Positions 17,295 through 26,809 of a DNA stretch of 40,427 bases are shown in pieces. Source of the stretch: Lachnospiraceae bacterium (GTDB lineage: Bacteria > Bacillota > Clostridia > Lachnospirales > Lachnospiraceae); assembly GCA_021770245.1 (NCBI GenBank), contig JAETRI010000030.1, positions 1 through 40,427 of the forward strand, written 5' to 3'. Position 1 is the stretch's first letter. Each line of letters starts with the position of its first letter. Both the position numbers and the translations under genes were made by a program. Under the pieces are notes generated by a model, which had not been told where the DNA came from, did no database searches, and saw only the letters and a list, made by a program, of their open reading frames with translations.

Positions 17295-17323
17295 TTGACA
17301 AAAAAACGGCGCCGGTGTATAAA
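17295..17323 (+). promoter_or_regulatory. sigma-A promoter of the dpp-like operon
   Basis: TTGACA (17295-17300), a 17-base spacer, TATAAA (17318-17323) with TG just upstream. Transcription would start near 17330, about 55 bases before the lipoprotein gene. Confidence 0.8.
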
Positions 17324-17384
17324 GAAATTAAGGCAAACGTGTGCACCAATAGATGCGAACATAACAAAAAAGAGGAGGAAGAGT

Positions 17385-19025
17385 ATGAAACGAAGAGCGA
17401 TTTGTTGCCTTATAAGCGCGGTAATGCTGTTCACTGTGCTGTCCGGATGCGGCGGGAAAACGGAAAATGCAGGCGGAGAGAGTTCGGAGCCCGCAAAATC
17501 CGAAGCGGCTTCAGAGGCCGGTTCCGAGACGGCTCCGCAGGAGGAAGCGGCTTCGGGAAAGACGAACCTTAGGATTGCGGTAAATATGGACGCCCCCGGA
17601 TTCTGTCCTTATACATCCGGATATAATGTGTCTTCCGCGATCGTTATCCGCAATGTCTATGAAACACTGATCAACATGGACGCAGAAGGTAACCTGTATC
17701 CCGGCCTGGCGACGGAATGGGAATGGGGCGAGGGGAATATGTCCGTGATCTTAACGCTCCGGGAGGGCGTGAAATTCTCCAACGGCGAGGACTTCAATGC
17801 GGACTCCGTCATCTATTCCCTGAAAGATTACAGGGGGAAAACCGCCGTGGGCGGCGAAGGGGAATCCCTGTATGATTTTGACAACATGAAGAAGCTGGAC
17901 GACTTTAAGGTGGAGATTCCGCTAAAGCGGGCAGGATCGGACGCGCTGATTACCCTGGCGGATCAGATGTACTGTATCTGCAGCAAGAAAGCGGCAGAGG
18001 AATTCGGCGCGGATTATCCCAACAACCCTGTGGGAACCGGCCCCTATAAGTTCGTGTCTTTCACCTCCGGCGTGGGAGCCAAAATGGAGGCAAACGAGGA
18101 CTACTGGGGAGGCGCGCCCGCCATTAAAGAGGTGGAGACCGTGCTCATCAGCGAGGGTTCCCAGGCGGAAATCGAGCTGGAAAGCGGCAACATCGATCTG
18201 GTTACCAGCCCGGAGAACATCGAAGTGGATCGCATTATGAACGGGGAAGTATCCGGACTCAAGGTGCTGACGCTGCCCTCTGCCCTGGTTAAAAACATAT
18301 GGTTCAATTTCAGGCGTGAAGCCATGCAGGACGTGAATGTGAGAAGAGCGATTTGCTGTGCTATCGATAAGGAAGCCATCATAGACGTAGCATACGGCGG
18401 ATCTGCAACCGTAGCAAACCAGAAGATCGCGGATAATAACGGCGCATACGATCCTGCCTGGGACGAAAATCCCATGTATCCCTATGATATTGAAAAAGCA
18501 AAGGAATATTTGGCTCAGTCCGCCTACCCCGAGGGCCTGAAGCTAACCATTTATTCCGATACCACTCCCTCTGAGGTGCGTATTATGGAATGCGTGAAAA
18601 ACGACCTGGAGCAGATCGGCATTGAACTTGAAATTTTTGCCCTGGACAGCAATGTGGCAGTGCCTACACTGATTGCCGGGGAAGAGGACGACCTCTATGT
18701 GGCAATCGGCTGTACCTCCATCGGCTATGCGCCGGGCTATCTGAAGAATGCGAGCCCGGACATGACTCCCAACTGGGGAAAATGGGACCTGATGGAATGC
18801 GACGCCGAAATCAATGAACTGTACGAAAAGGCCCTTGCCACGACGGATACCCAGGAGTGCAACAATTTGGTAAGGGAAGCCATTAAACTGGAATTGGAAA
18901 ATGCAATGGCCGTTCCCGTCTGCTATCCCGTCGGCCATATGACCTGCAGCGACAAACTGGAGGGAATCATCATCGACGGCGGCAATTCGGTCTATTTCCT
19001 GAAGGATGCATACTTCACGGAATAA
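17385..19025 (+). CDS. ABC transporter substrate-binding lipoprotein (family 5)
   Basis: A 546-residue extracellular lipoprotein that captures the substrate for the permeases downstream. The N-terminal signal ends in the lipobox LSGC, followed by a Ser/Glu/Ala-rich linker to about residue 60. The SBP_bac_5 signature is seen in NVYETLINMDAEGNLYPGLA and the following LREGVKFSNGEDFNADSV. Family 5 proteins bind peptides, nickel or oligosaccharides; which applies here is unclear. AGGAGGAAG sits before the ATG at 17385, and an upstream frame extension is leader only. A GC-rich hairpin after the stop probably raises its level over the permeases. Confidence 0.93.
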   Translation: MKRRAICCLISAVMLFTVLSGCGGKTENAGGESSEPAKSEAASEAGSETAPQEEAASGKTNLRIAVNMDAPGFCPYTSGYNVSSAIVIRNVYETLINMDAEGNLYPGLATEWEWGEGNMSVILTLREGVKFSNGEDFNADSVIYSLKDYRGKTAVGGEGESLYDFDNMKKLDDFKVEIPLKRAGSDALITLADQMYCICSKKAAEEFGADYPNNPVGTGPYKFVSFTSGVGAKMEANEDYWGGAPAIKEVETVLISEGSQAEIELESGNIDLVTSPENIEVDRIMNGEVSGLKVLTLPSALVKNIWFNFRREAMQDVNVRRAICCAIDKEAIIDVAYGGSATVANQKIADNNGAYDPAWDENPMYPYDIEKAKEYLAQSAYPEGLKLTIYSDTTPSEVRIMECVKNDLEQIGIELEIFALDSNVAVPTLIAGEEDDLYVAIGCTSIGYAPGYLKNASPDMTPNWGKWDLMECDAEINELYEKALATTDTQECNNLVREAIKLELENAMAVPVCYPVGHMTCSDKLEGIIIDGGNSVYFLKDAYFTE

Positions 19026-19039
19026 AAAGGGGGAGCATT

Positions 19040-19074
19040 GCGCCGGGGGAGTCGGAAACGCCGGCCCCCGGCGC
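19040..19074 (+). terminator. intercistronic hairpin after binding-protein gene
   Basis: Perfect 10-bp GC stem (19040-19049 and 19065-19074), 15-base loop, no T-run. This is the usual place for a partial terminator or mRNA-stabilising hairpin, giving more binding protein than permease. Confidence 0.65.
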
Positions 19075-19101
19075 TGTCAGGAACGCGGCATGGAGGGTTG
19101 A

Positions 19102-20079
19102 ATGAGCAGATACATATTAAAAAGAATCGGGATGATGATCTTCGTCGTTTTCGGCGTTTTGTTCTTCATCTTTGTCCTTCTGTATTTAACGCCCGGCGAT
19201 CCGGCCCGTCAGGTATTGGGTCTGACCGCCACGGACGAACAGGTGGCCGCGCAGCGGCATCTGATGGGGCTGGATCAGCCCTTCTTAAAGCAGTTCGGGG
19301 ATTATCTCTACCGTCTGTTTTTCCATTTTGACCTGGGTACATCCTATAAAACCAATCTGAGCGTGCAGGAGGAAATCGCCAAGAGGGTGCCGGTGACGCT
19401 TCTGATCGGCAGCCTGGGCGTTGTGTTGAGCCTTCTGATCGGCATTCCGCTGGGAATCCTTTCCGCAGTAAAGCAATACAGTTTTGTGGATCACATTTCC
19501 AATATTTTCGCCGTTATTTTCACGTCCATGCCTTCTTTCTGGTTCGCCCTGGAGCTGTCGCTTCTGTTCGCGCTGCGGCTTCACCTGCTTCCCGCCACAG
19601 GGTTTACGGGTTTTCGGTCGATTATCCTGCCGGTGGTGACGCTGGGGCTGGGAGGCGCGGCAGCCAATTACCGGATGTCGCGCTCGGCGGTGCTGGACGA
19701 GATCAGGAAGGACTATGTCCGGACCGCCCGGGCCAAAGGGACGAAGGAGATGGAGGTCATCATGCACCATGCGGTGAAGAACGCGCTGATTCCGATCATT
19801 ACACAGGTGGGAAACAGCGTGGGCGGCATCCTGGGCGGCGCCGTGGTGGTGGAAAACGTGTTTTCCATACCTGGAATGGGCACCTATCTGTTGGGAGCCA
19901 TCAACAGCCGGGACTATCCGATTATCCGCGGCGGCGTACTGGTGATCTGTATCTTCGTATCCGTGTGTAATCTGCTGACCGATATTATTTCCGCCTATAT
20001 CGATCCGCGGATCAAATCCTATTATAAAAACATGGGAAAGAAAAAGGCGGCCAGGAAAGGGACGGTTGAGACATCATGA
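19102..20079 (+). CDS. ABC transporter permease, DppB/OppB type
   Basis: A 325-residue inner membrane permease with six predicted membrane segments. It begins MSRYILKRIGMMIFVVFGVLF, has the extracytoplasmic LTPGDPARQVLG segment, and the EAA loop reads YVRTARAKGTKEMEVIMHHAVKNALIP. It pairs with the next gene to form the channel. GGAGGG lies before the ATG. Its end overlaps the next gene by 4 bases (ATGA). Confidence 0.95.
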   Translation: MSRYILKRIGMMIFVVFGVLFFIFVLLYLTPGDPARQVLGLTATDEQVAAQRHLMGLDQPFLKQFGDYLYRLFFHFDLGTSYKTNLSVQEEIAKRVPVTLLIGSLGVVLSLLIGIPLGILSAVKQYSFVDHISNIFAVIFTSMPSFWFALELSLLFALRLHLLPATGFTGFRSIILPVVTLGLGGAAANYRMSRSAVLDEIRKDYVRTARAKGTKEMEVIMHHAVKNALIPIITQVGNSVGGILGGAVVVENVFSIPGMGTYLLGAINSRDYPIIRGGVLVICIFVSVCNLLTDIISAYIDPRIKSYYKNMGKKKAARKGTVETS

Positions 20080-20939
20080 AAAAAAGAAAGGCTGCAAAAT
20101 CTGATCTGACCCGCTTCTTTAGGAGATACAGCCGGAACCGTCTTGCGGTGTTCGGCCTGGTCTTTTTGGCGATCCTCGTTCTTGCGGCGCTGTCCGCCAA
20201 TATCATCGCTCCGGACGGTTATGACGTACAGAATTATAAAATAAAATTTACGGGCCCCTGTCCCGAGCATCTGCTGGGTACGGATTATCTGGGGCGGGAT
20301 AACCTGGTCAGAATGATTTACGGGGCCAGGATTTCCCTCTCCATCGGCGTCGTCACTACGGTGATCGGAACGCTGATTGCCGTCTTTATCGGCATGATTG
20401 CCGGATTCTACGGCGGAAAGGCGGACAATATCCTGATGCGTATTATGGATATTTTCCTTTCCATCCCGTCCATCCTGCTTTCCATCGTGCTGGCGGCCGT
20501 ATTCGGAGGCGGGATTGCCTCCATGATCTTTGCGCTTTCCCTGGGGGCCATTCCGGGCGTTTCCAGGCTCGTGCGCGCGATGGTGATCTCGGAAAGGGAC
20601 AAGGAGTACATCGAAGTGGCCCGGACCTCCCGGGCGGGCGACCTGCGGATCATGTTCCGCTATATCCTGCCCAACATCTCATCCTCCCTCATCGTGCTGT
20701 TTACCATGGGGGTGGCGGGCGGCATCCTGAACGCTTCCACGCTGAGTTTCCTGGGGCTGGGCGCGCAGGCTCCCATGCCCGAGTGGGGGAAAATGCTTTC
20801 CGAAGGGCGCAGCTATATCCGGGATTATCCCTATCTGGTGCTTGCGCCCGGAATGATCATCATGCTCACGGTGTTTTCCCTGAATATGATCGGCGACGGG
20901 CTCCGTGACGCCTTGGATCCTCGTTTGAAAGGAAAATAA
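20076..20939 (+). CDS. ABC transporter permease, DppC/OppC type
   Basis: A 287-residue permease with a cytoplasmic N-terminus (RRYSRNRLAVFGLVFLAILV), six membrane segments and the EAA loop EVARTSRAGDLRIMFRYILPN. The GTDYLGRDNLVRMIYGARISL motif is standard for DppC. It overlaps DppB by 4 bases and precedes the first ATPase by 6 bases, a tight operon. Confidence 0.95.
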   Translation: MKKRKAAKSDLTRFFRRYSRNRLAVFGLVFLAILVLAALSANIIAPDGYDVQNYKIKFTGPCPEHLLGTDYLGRDNLVRMIYGARISLSIGVVTTVIGTLIAVFIGMIAGFYGGKADNILMRIMDIFLSIPSILLSIVLAAVFGGGIASMIFALSLGAIPGVSRLVRAMVISERDKEYIEVARTSRAGDLRIMFRYILPNISSSLIVLFTMGVAGGILNASTLSFLGLGAQAPMPEWGKMLSEGRSYIRDYPYLVLAPGMIIMLTVFSLNMIGDGLRDALDPRLKGK

Positions 20940-20945
20940 CAAAAT

Positions 20946-21920
20946 ATGGAAAATACGGAAACGATTCTCTCAATCAGAAACTTGTCTGTGGAATATGGGA
21001 GTGAGGACGGCGATGTCAAGGCAGTCCGTGACGTGAGCTTTGATCTGAAGAGAGGGAAGACGATCGGACTGGTGGGAGAAACCGGTGCGGGAAAAACCTC
21101 CATCGCGCTGGCCGTCATGGGACTGCTTCCCGAACCGCCGGCCAGGATCACTTCAGGAGAAATCCGATATAACGGAAAGAATGTATTTGATATGTCCGTA
21201 AAGGAACGGACCGGCCTGCGGGGAAAGTGTATCTCTATGATTTTTCAGGATCCCATGACTTCTCTGAATCCCATCGAGACGGTGGGAAGCCAGATCGAGG
21301 AAGTGATTTTGAACCATCATAAAATGAGCCGGGCCCAGGCCAGGCAGGAGGCCATGGAAAAGCTGGAGATGGTGGGGATTGCGCAAGAGAGGTTCGACGA
21401 ATATCCCCATCAGTTCTCGGGCGGCATGAAGCAGCGGATCGTGATAGCCATCGCGCTGGCCTGCAATCCGGATTTGCTGATCGCGGACGAACCCACCACT
21501 GCGTTGGATGTGACGATTCAGGCCCAGATCCTGCAGCTCATCAACCGTCTGAAAGAGGAAAAAAATACCTCTAATATCATGATCACCCACGATCTGGGAG
21601 TGATCGCCATGATGTGCGACGAGGTGGCCGTGGTGTATGCGGGCCAGATCATCGAGAAGGGGACGTTGGAACAGATTTTCAACACACCCATCCACCCTTA
21701 CACGAAGGGGTTGTTCCAGGCTCTTCCCGATATCAACGACGGGACGAAAAAGCGTCTTACGCCCATCAGGGGGCTGATGCCGGATCCTGCGAAGCTTCCG
21801 GAGGGCTGCGCGTTCGCGCCCAGGTGTTCGGAATGTATGCATGCCTGCAGCCAAAATCCGGTGGAACTTAAGGATATCGGGGACAGCCACCTGGTACGCT
21901 GTCTGAAAAAAGCGCCGTAG
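20946..21920 (+). CDS. ABC transporter ATPase, DppD/OppD type
   Basis: A 324-residue ATPase energising the permeases. Walker A reads GETGAGKTS (usual GESGSGKS), the signature FSGGMKQR, Walker [13 protein letters not shown], and the H-loop ITHD. The C-terminal oligopeptide-transporter extension with conserved cysteines ([14 protein letters not shown]) probably binds an iron-sulfur cluster or zinc. Confidence 0.95.
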   Translation: MENTETILSIRNLSVEYGSEDGDVKAVRDVSFDLKRGKTIGLVGETGAGKTSIALAVMGLLPEPPARITSGEIRYNGKNVFDMSVKERTGLRGKCISMIFQDPMTSLNPIETVGSQIEEVILNHHKMSRAQARQEAMEKLEMVGIAQERFDEYPHQFSGGMKQRIVIAIALACNPDLLIADEPTTALDVTIQAQILQLINRLKEEKNTSNIMITHDLGVIAMMCDEVAVVYAGQIIEKGTLEQIFNTPIHPYTKGLFQALPDINDGTKKRLTPIRGLMPDPAKLPEGCAFAPRCSECMHACSQNPVELKDIGDSHLVRCLKKAP

Positions 21921-21966
21921 GCACGCCGGAATTGCGCACCGGGCTAATGCCGTGCGCTCACACTTT

Positions 21967-21999
21967 GAATGCGTGCTTTGCACGCGGATGGGATCGAGA
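21967..21999 (+). promoter_or_regulatory. stem-loop plus ribosome site before dppF-like gene
   Basis: TTTGAATGCGTGC, TTT, GCACGC, then GGATGGGATCGAG and the ATG at 22000: the recurring leader type on the plus strand. A second imperfect hairpin (GCGCAC with GTGCGC) lies just upstream. It interrupts an otherwise tight operon. Confidence 0.65.
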
Positions 22000-22953
22000 A
22001 TGACGAATATACTTGAAGTAAAGCATTTGAAGAAATATTTTGATACGAAAGCAGGAGTGCTCCATGCGGTGGACGACGTTTCTTTCTCCATTAAAAAGGG
22101 AGAAACCCTGGGCATAGTGGGAGAATCAGGCTGCGGGAAATCGACCTTGGGGAGAACGATCCAGCATCTGCTTCCGGCTACGGACGGTACCATCCTTTTC
22201 AAAGGAAGGGATGTTACCAGACTGTCCAAAAAGGAAACCAGAGACTATATGAAGGAAGTGCAGATGATCTTTCAGGATCCCTATTCGTCCCTGAATCCCA
22301 GGATGACGGTAAAGCAGATCATCATGGAGCCGCTCCTGATCGACGGTAGGAAGAAAAAGGAGGCGGAGTCGGAGGTTCGCGCGATGATGGAAACGGTGGG
22401 CTTGGATGCCAGATTTGAGAATGCTTATCCCAATGAGCTGGACGGGGGACGCAGGCAGAGGATCGGAATCGCAAGAGCGCTGATCCTGAAGCCGGAGTTT
22501 GTCATCTGCGATGAGCCGGTTTCCGCACTGGATGTCTCCATCCAGGCCCAAATCCTGAATCTGATGCAGGATCTGCAGGAACGGCTGGGCTTAACCTATA
22601 TCTTCGTAACCCATGACCTTTCGGTGGTCAAATATATCTCCGACAAAATAGCGGTGATGTATCTCGGCAATTTGGTGGAATATGCCGATACGGAGGAATT
22701 GTTTGCCGCTCCCCGGCATCCCTATACCAGGGCGCTGCTGGCCTCCGTACCCACGACAGACCTTACAAAGGCACGGAAGATACAGGTTATTGCGGGAGAA
22801 ATCACTTCCCCCATCGAGCCTGCGCCGGGATGCCGGTTTGCCGCACGCTGCCAGGCTGCCGGGGAAAAGTGCGCCTGCATCCAGCCGGAGCTGATCGAAA
22901 ACGGTGAAAACCATCGGGTGGCCTGCCATCTTTACGGCGCCAAAGAGGATTAG
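22000..22953 (+). CDS. ABC transporter ATPase, DppF/OppF type, variant signature
   Basis: A 317-residue ATPase paired with the previous one. Walker A is GESGCGKST, Walker B FVICDEPVSALD, H-loop VTHD, and the C-terminal cysteine extension is present. The signature reads LDGGRRQR instead of LSGGQ(R)QR: serine and glutamine are replaced by aspartate and arginine. I believe this variant is seen in other OppF-type proteins, where the second composite site is degenerate. The start at 22000 is set by GGATGGGA; an upstream frame extension is repeat sequence. Confidence 0.93.
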   Translation: MTNILEVKHLKKYFDTKAGVLHAVDDVSFSIKKGETLGIVGESGCGKSTLGRTIQHLLPATDGTILFKGRDVTRLSKKETRDYMKEVQMIFQDPYSSLNPRMTVKQIIMEPLLIDGRKKKEAESEVRAMMETVGLDARFENAYPNELDGGRRQRIGIARALILKPEFVICDEPVSALDVSIQAQILNLMQDLQERLGLTYIFVTHDLSVVKYISDKIAVMYLGNLVEYADTEELFAAPRHPYTRALLASVPTTDLTKARKIQVIAGEITSPIEPAPGCRFAARCQAAGEKCACIQPELIENGENHRVACHLYGAKED

Positions 22954-22955
22954 AG

Positions 22956-22990
22956 TCTATGCCCTCTTGGGCGGACAGGAAGGTTAATTT
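22956..22990 (+). promoter_or_regulatory. stem-loop plus ribosome site before MFS gene
   Basis: GCCC (22961-22964), TCTT, GGGC (22969-22972), then GGACAGGAAGG and the ATG at 22991. A short member of the recurring leader type. Confidence 0.5.
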
Positions 22991-24169
22991 ATGAAGAATA
23001 CGATCTGGAATCGAAACTACACCCTGGTTTTCCTTGTGAATATCCTGAATGCATTCAGCTTCCATATCCTGGCGCCCACCATACCCAAATATCTGGTTTT
23101 CATCGGAAACGGTGTGGAAACGGCAGGATTTGCTGCGACGGCTTTTACGGTTACAGCCATTTTAACCAGGCCTTTTGCCGGTTATTATGTGAACGTTAAG
23201 AAGAAAAAGACAATTTTGTCCGCAGCCCTGGCTATCATATCGGTTTCTATCCTGGGATATGCCTTTTCCCGCCATATCCTGTTTATCCTGCTTTTCAGGC
23301 TGATACACGGAGTGGGCTGGGGGATGGTCACAACGAGCAGCAGCACCGTGGCCGTAGCCTCCCTGCCCGAGGATAAGATCGGAAGCGGAATCGGGCTTTT
23401 CGGCATCGCTTCTTCTCTGGCGTCGGTTTTTGCCCCCAATCTGGGATTGCAGCTGATAGAGTTGTCGGGCTATACCGTGATGTTTTTGATCTCCTTTGCC
23501 CTGGCGGCGCTGGGAGGTGTCCTGAGCCTTGCGATCGAAGAAAAGTCGCTCAGGAGAGCGCAGGTCCGGCAGGAAAAGGGCAAGGTGTTCGACCGTTTCT
23601 TCGCAAAGGAGGCGGCTGTCCCCGCATTTACGATCCTGTGCGTGGGGCTGGGAATGGCCACCATTTCCAATTTTATCGTCCTGTATGCGGAGGAGCTGCA
23701 GGTAGAGAATATCGGCTATTATTTTACCGTAGCCGGAGCCGTGATGCTTGTGATGAGGCCTCTGTTCGGACGTCTTTCTGACAGCAGATATAATCGGGGC
23801 ATTGTATTCGCCGCCCTGGTCGGATATGTCAGCGTTTTCCTGGTACTCGGCCTGGCCAGAACCCTGCCCGGCTTTTTGCTGGCCGCCGTCCTTTACGGCA
23901 CCTTTTATGGGGCACTGTGCCCGATCGTACAGACCTGGTGCGTAAAAGCCGTCGATGCCTCCAAGAGCGGGACGGCCAACAGCACCTATTATACGGCATT
24001 GGATGTGGGACAGGGCCTGGGAGCCTCCCTGGGCGGGATTTTATCCGCAGGGACTAGCTACAGCAGTATGTATTTTATTATGATTCTCCCCCAAATTTGT
24101 GCTATACTATTAGTAGCTGCGAGCTCCTTTCCTGTACATAAAAAGAAATCAGGCCGGAAAACGGCTTGA
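22991..24169 (+). CDS. MFS transporter
   Basis: A 392-residue membrane protein with about twelve hydrophobic segments. The loop after segment 2 contains NVKKKKTILSAALAIISVS, a variant of the family motif, and segment 4 reads RLIHGVGWGMVTTSSSTVAVASLPEDKIGSGIGLFG, typical of drug- or sugar-efflux MFS members. It lies between the transporter operon and a LacI regulator. It may export a product or by-product of the imported compound; the substrate is unknown. Confidence 0.88.
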   Translation: MKNTIWNRNYTLVFLVNILNAFSFHILAPTIPKYLVFIGNGVETAGFAATAFTVTAILTRPFAGYYVNVKKKKTILSAALAIISVSILGYAFSRHILFILLFRLIHGVGWGMVTTSSSTVAVASLPEDKIGSGIGLFGIASSLASVFAPNLGLQLIELSGYTVMFLISFALAALGGVLSLAIEEKSLRRAQVRQEKGKVFDRFFAKEAAVPAFTILCVGLGMATISNFIVLYAEELQVENIGYYFTVAGAVMLVMRPLFGRLSDSRYNRGIVFAALVGYVSVFLVLGLARTLPGFLLAAVLYGTFYGALCPIVQTWCVKAVDASKSGTANSTYYTALDVGQGLGASLGGILSAGTSYSSMYFIMILPQICAILLVAASSFPVHKKKSGRKTA

Positions 24170-24196
24170 GGGAGGGCCCGGACAAAATAATCGGAC

Positions 24197-24228
24197 TGCC
24201 GCAAAGGATGCGGCATGAAGGGATTTCT
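24197..24228 (+). promoter_or_regulatory. stem-loop plus ribosome site before lacI-type gene
   Basis: TGCCGC (24197-24202), seven bases, GCGGCA (24210-24215), then TGAAGGGATTTCT and the ATG at 24229: a perfect 6-bp member of the leader type. Confidence 0.65.
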
Positions 24229-25347
24229 ATGAAGGATAAAGTGACGATCAAGGATATTGCAAAAGCTACCGGCGTTTCCGCCAGTACCGTTTCCCGCATC
24301 ATCAATAATAAAGGAAAGTATACACAAGAGACGCGTCAGGCGGTATGGGATGCGGTTCGGGATTTGAAGTATTCTCCGAATATCCTGGCAAAGTCGCTTC
24401 GCTCGAAGAGGAGTACATTGGTGGGGATCATGGTTCCTACTCTGTATGATGATTTTTTCGGAGTATTGGCGGATCATCTTGCCAGGGAATTGCTGCAGTT
24501 CGGTTTCGCTCCTATGGTCTATTCCACCTATAATGATGAGGAGATCGAAAAAAGATACTGCAGTATGCTGGTGTCCCTCAATGCCAGCGGCATGATTTAT
24601 ATCTTGAAGGAAACCCCTGTTGATGAGGAAGTCGCATCTATTCCTACTATATTCATAGGAAATGCGCCCGAGGTCTCCGAAAACAGTGTCAGGATCCTGT
24701 TCGATATCGTAGGCGGGGCGAAGGAAGCCACCCAGGAGCTGGTGGATGCAGGCTGTCGGCGGATCGTGTATATTGAATCCGCACGCCGCAGGGAGCCACG
24801 GGTAGGACGTTATCTGGGCTACCAGCAGGCCCTTTGGGAGAACGGGATCCCCATAGACGAGAGTCTTGTAATCACGGTAGGGGGAAAGGACTATGCCGAC
24901 ATATCGGACGCATTGGGACGACTGATCGACAGAGGTATCCCGTTTGACGGCGTTTTTTCCAATAAAGTGTCCAGCAGCATTGAGGTTATTAATTTCCTGA
25001 AGAAAAAGGGCCTGCGGGTTCCGGAGGATATTAAGATCGTATCCTTTGAGAACGGGCGGACGGCGGAGCTGTATAATCCGGGCATTTCGGCCATAGAAAT
25101 GGATACCTCCCAGGCGAGCGAATCGGCTGTGACCATTCTCAGGGAAATGATTGAAAGAGAGGAACCGTTAAAAAAGACGATACGGATTCCCGCCGTCCTG
25201 CACAGGCGGGAAACCTCCGTGATAGAAAAGGACCCCGAAACGGGCAGAAAGGCAGTGTATGAAACAGGAATTGGAACGAATCCGTCCGGAGAAAGCGGGA
25301 ATATCCTGCAGGGCGGTGAGAACTTTTTTGGAAAAGGTTCAGCATGA
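24229..25347 (+). CDS. LacI-family transcriptional regulator
   Basis: A 372-residue DNA-binding regulator. The helix-turn-helix VTIKDIAKATGVSASTVSRIINNKGKY is at the N-terminus, the hinge is YSPNILAKSLRSKRS, and a sugar-binding-protein-like domain follows. Family homology should end near residue 335 (HRRETSVIE); the last 35-40 residues are low-complexity and overlap the next gene by 89 bases in another frame. The original stop may thus have been lost by a frameshift or mutation. It probably controls the surrounding transporter and hydrolase genes, suggesting a sugar-like inducer. Confidence 0.88.
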   Translation: MKDKVTIKDIAKATGVSASTVSRIINNKGKYTQETRQAVWDAVRDLKYSPNILAKSLRSKRSTLVGIMVPTLYDDFFGVLADHLARELLQFGFAPMVYSTYNDEEIEKRYCSMLVSLNASGMIYILKETPVDEEVASIPTIFIGNAPEVSENSVRILFDIVGGAKEATQELVDAGCRRIVYIESARRREPRVGRYLGYQQALWENGIPIDESLVITVGGKDYADISDALGRLIDRGIPFDGVFSNKVSSSIEVINFLKKKGLRVPEDIKIVSFENGRTAELYNPGISAIEMDTSQASESAVTILREMIEREEPLKKTIRIPAVLHRRETSVIEKDPETGRKAVYETGIGTNPSGESGNILQGGENFFGKGSA

Positions 25348-26809
25348 TAAGACGCAGATGCATGGCATCATGGCGGCAAAGGACGGGAAGGTTTTCCTGG
25401 AGGGATGGTGGGAGCCTTTTGGGAGCCGGTATCCCCACAGTTGTCATTCCATGGGGAAAAGCTATGTATGTACGGCAATCGGAATCGCCTGTACCGAGGG
25501 TCTGCTCTCCATGGACGCACGGATCGCGGATCTTTTTGCAGAGGAGCTGGAGGAAGGAAAGATCAGCCAGACGGATGCCTTCGAAAGGCTGCGGGTACGT
25601 CATGTGGTTACCATGACCAATGGTATGGATCATATGTCGGAGCTAACCGATGACTGGATCTATCAATATTTAAAAAACCCGGTGGTGATGGAGCCCGGCT
25701 CCGAATTCCTATACAATACGGCCGGCTCCTGTCTCCTTGCCGTCATCATAAAGAAAGTGACGGGACGGGATGTTTTTGCCTACCTGAATGAAAAGCTGTT
25801 TGACAAAATCGGGATTGATCCGGCTTCCGTGGTCTGGCTGAAATTCCACGACGGGAATATTGCGGAACCCGGCTGTTTTTCTTTAACGGAAAATAATCTC
25901 CGCCTCGGCATGCTCTATGTAAACGGAGGAATGTGGAACGGAGAACAAATCATCGATAGGAAGTGGATAGAGGAAGCCCTGAGCGTACACATTGATAATT
26001 CGGATTTTTTGGGAGGGGAGGACTCCCGATGCGGATACGGATATCAGCTGTGGAAGTGCAGTTATCCCGGCGCTTGGCGTTTCGACGGCGGTCAGGGGCA
26101 ATTCTGTATTATGGTCCCGGAAAAGAATCTGGTGGTTGCCATTAATGAGGGCGGTGTGGAACCCCATGGCCCGGGCCGGACCCTGAAGATGGTATACAAG
26201 TATCTGTTCGAAGAAATGAAAGAGGGATCGGCACAGACCGATGAAGAGGAGTATAATGCCCTGTGCGCCTGCCTGTCTTCCCTGCGAGTGGAAGAAACGC
26301 CGCCCAATGAACATGTCCCAATACAGGACCGCTTCTCCGGAGACTATCATGTGACGGAAGGAACCGCCACGCCTTGGATCGGGGTGAGCCCGAACGGATT
26401 CAACTTTTTTGAAAGCTTCTATGATCGGACGAAAAAAAAGGAAATGACGGATTTTAGCCTCTGTGTGGAAAAGGAAAAGGTGGTTTTGCGGGTGGATGGC
26501 TATGCGGATTTTTACGCATGGTTTGACGGACAGATACGCGTCCACCTTACGGACAGCGTCCTCCCCCAGCTGAACAGGACCTATTCCACGGCCCGTTTTC
26601 TGGATGATGATACGTTGGAAATTACAATACACTGGATTTCGGGTTGGTTTGTCACGGTTATGACGTTTAGAAGAAACAGGGATTCCTCTTGTACGATTCT
26701 TGCATCAAAGAATATTCTCAATGAACAGAGGCCTTTCTTCACGGATGAATCAAAGGCCATACTGACTGCGGGAATAGGAAGATCCGATGAAAAACAGCCG
26801 ACTCTTTGA
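25259..26809 (+). CDS. serine hydrolase, class C beta-lactamase fold
   Basis: A 516-residue enzyme of the beta-lactamase/penicillin-binding-like family. The nucleophile motif SMGK is at S64-K67, YNT at 152-154 (EFLYNTAGS). No signal peptide is seen, so it is likely cytoplasmic and probably an esterase, amidase or peptidase rather than an antibiotic-resistance enzyme. The last 170 residues form a separate beta-rich domain I cannot name. The ATG at 25259 fits the family N-terminus (RIRPEKAGISCRAV) and follows AAAGG; it overlaps the LacI gene by 89 bases and the next gene by 23. Together with the divergent esterase it may process the imported compound. Confidence 0.85.
   Translation: MKQELERIRPEKAGISCRAVRTFLEKVQHDKTQMHGIMAAKDGKVFLEGWWEPFGSRYPHSCHSMGKSYVCTAIGIACTEGLLSMDARIADLFAEELEEGKISQTDAFERLRVRHVVTMTNGMDHMSELTDDWIYQYLKNPVVMEPGSEFLYNTAGSCLLAVIIKKVTGRDVFAYLNEKLFDKIGIDPASVVWLKFHDGNIAEPGCFSLTENNLRLGMLYVNGGMWNGEQIIDRKWIEEALSVHIDNSDFLGGEDSRCGYGYQLWKCSYPGAWRFDGGQGQFCIMVPEKNLVVAINEGGVEPHGPGRTLKMVYKYLFEEMKEGSAQTDEEEYNALCACLSSLRVEETPPNEHVPIQDRFSGDYHVTEGTATPWIGVSPNGFNFFESFYDRTKKKEMTDFSLCVEKEKVVLRVDGYADFYAWFDGQIRVHLTDSVLPQLNRTYSTARFLDDDTLEITIHWISGWFVTVMTFRRNRDSSCTILASKNILNEQRPFFTDESKAILTAGIGRSDEKQPTL

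Larger units (their letters stand above)
16958..17384. other. 427-base divergent intergenic region with three hairpin units
   Basis: No gene is seen. The half next to the esterase carries three tandem stem-loop/ribosome-site units on the minus strand (16974-17126). The half next to the transporter carries its promoter (17295-17323). Between them 17127-17294 is AT-rich, with a possible weak minus-strand promoter (TATATT near 17175) that I cannot confirm. Confidence 0.65.
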
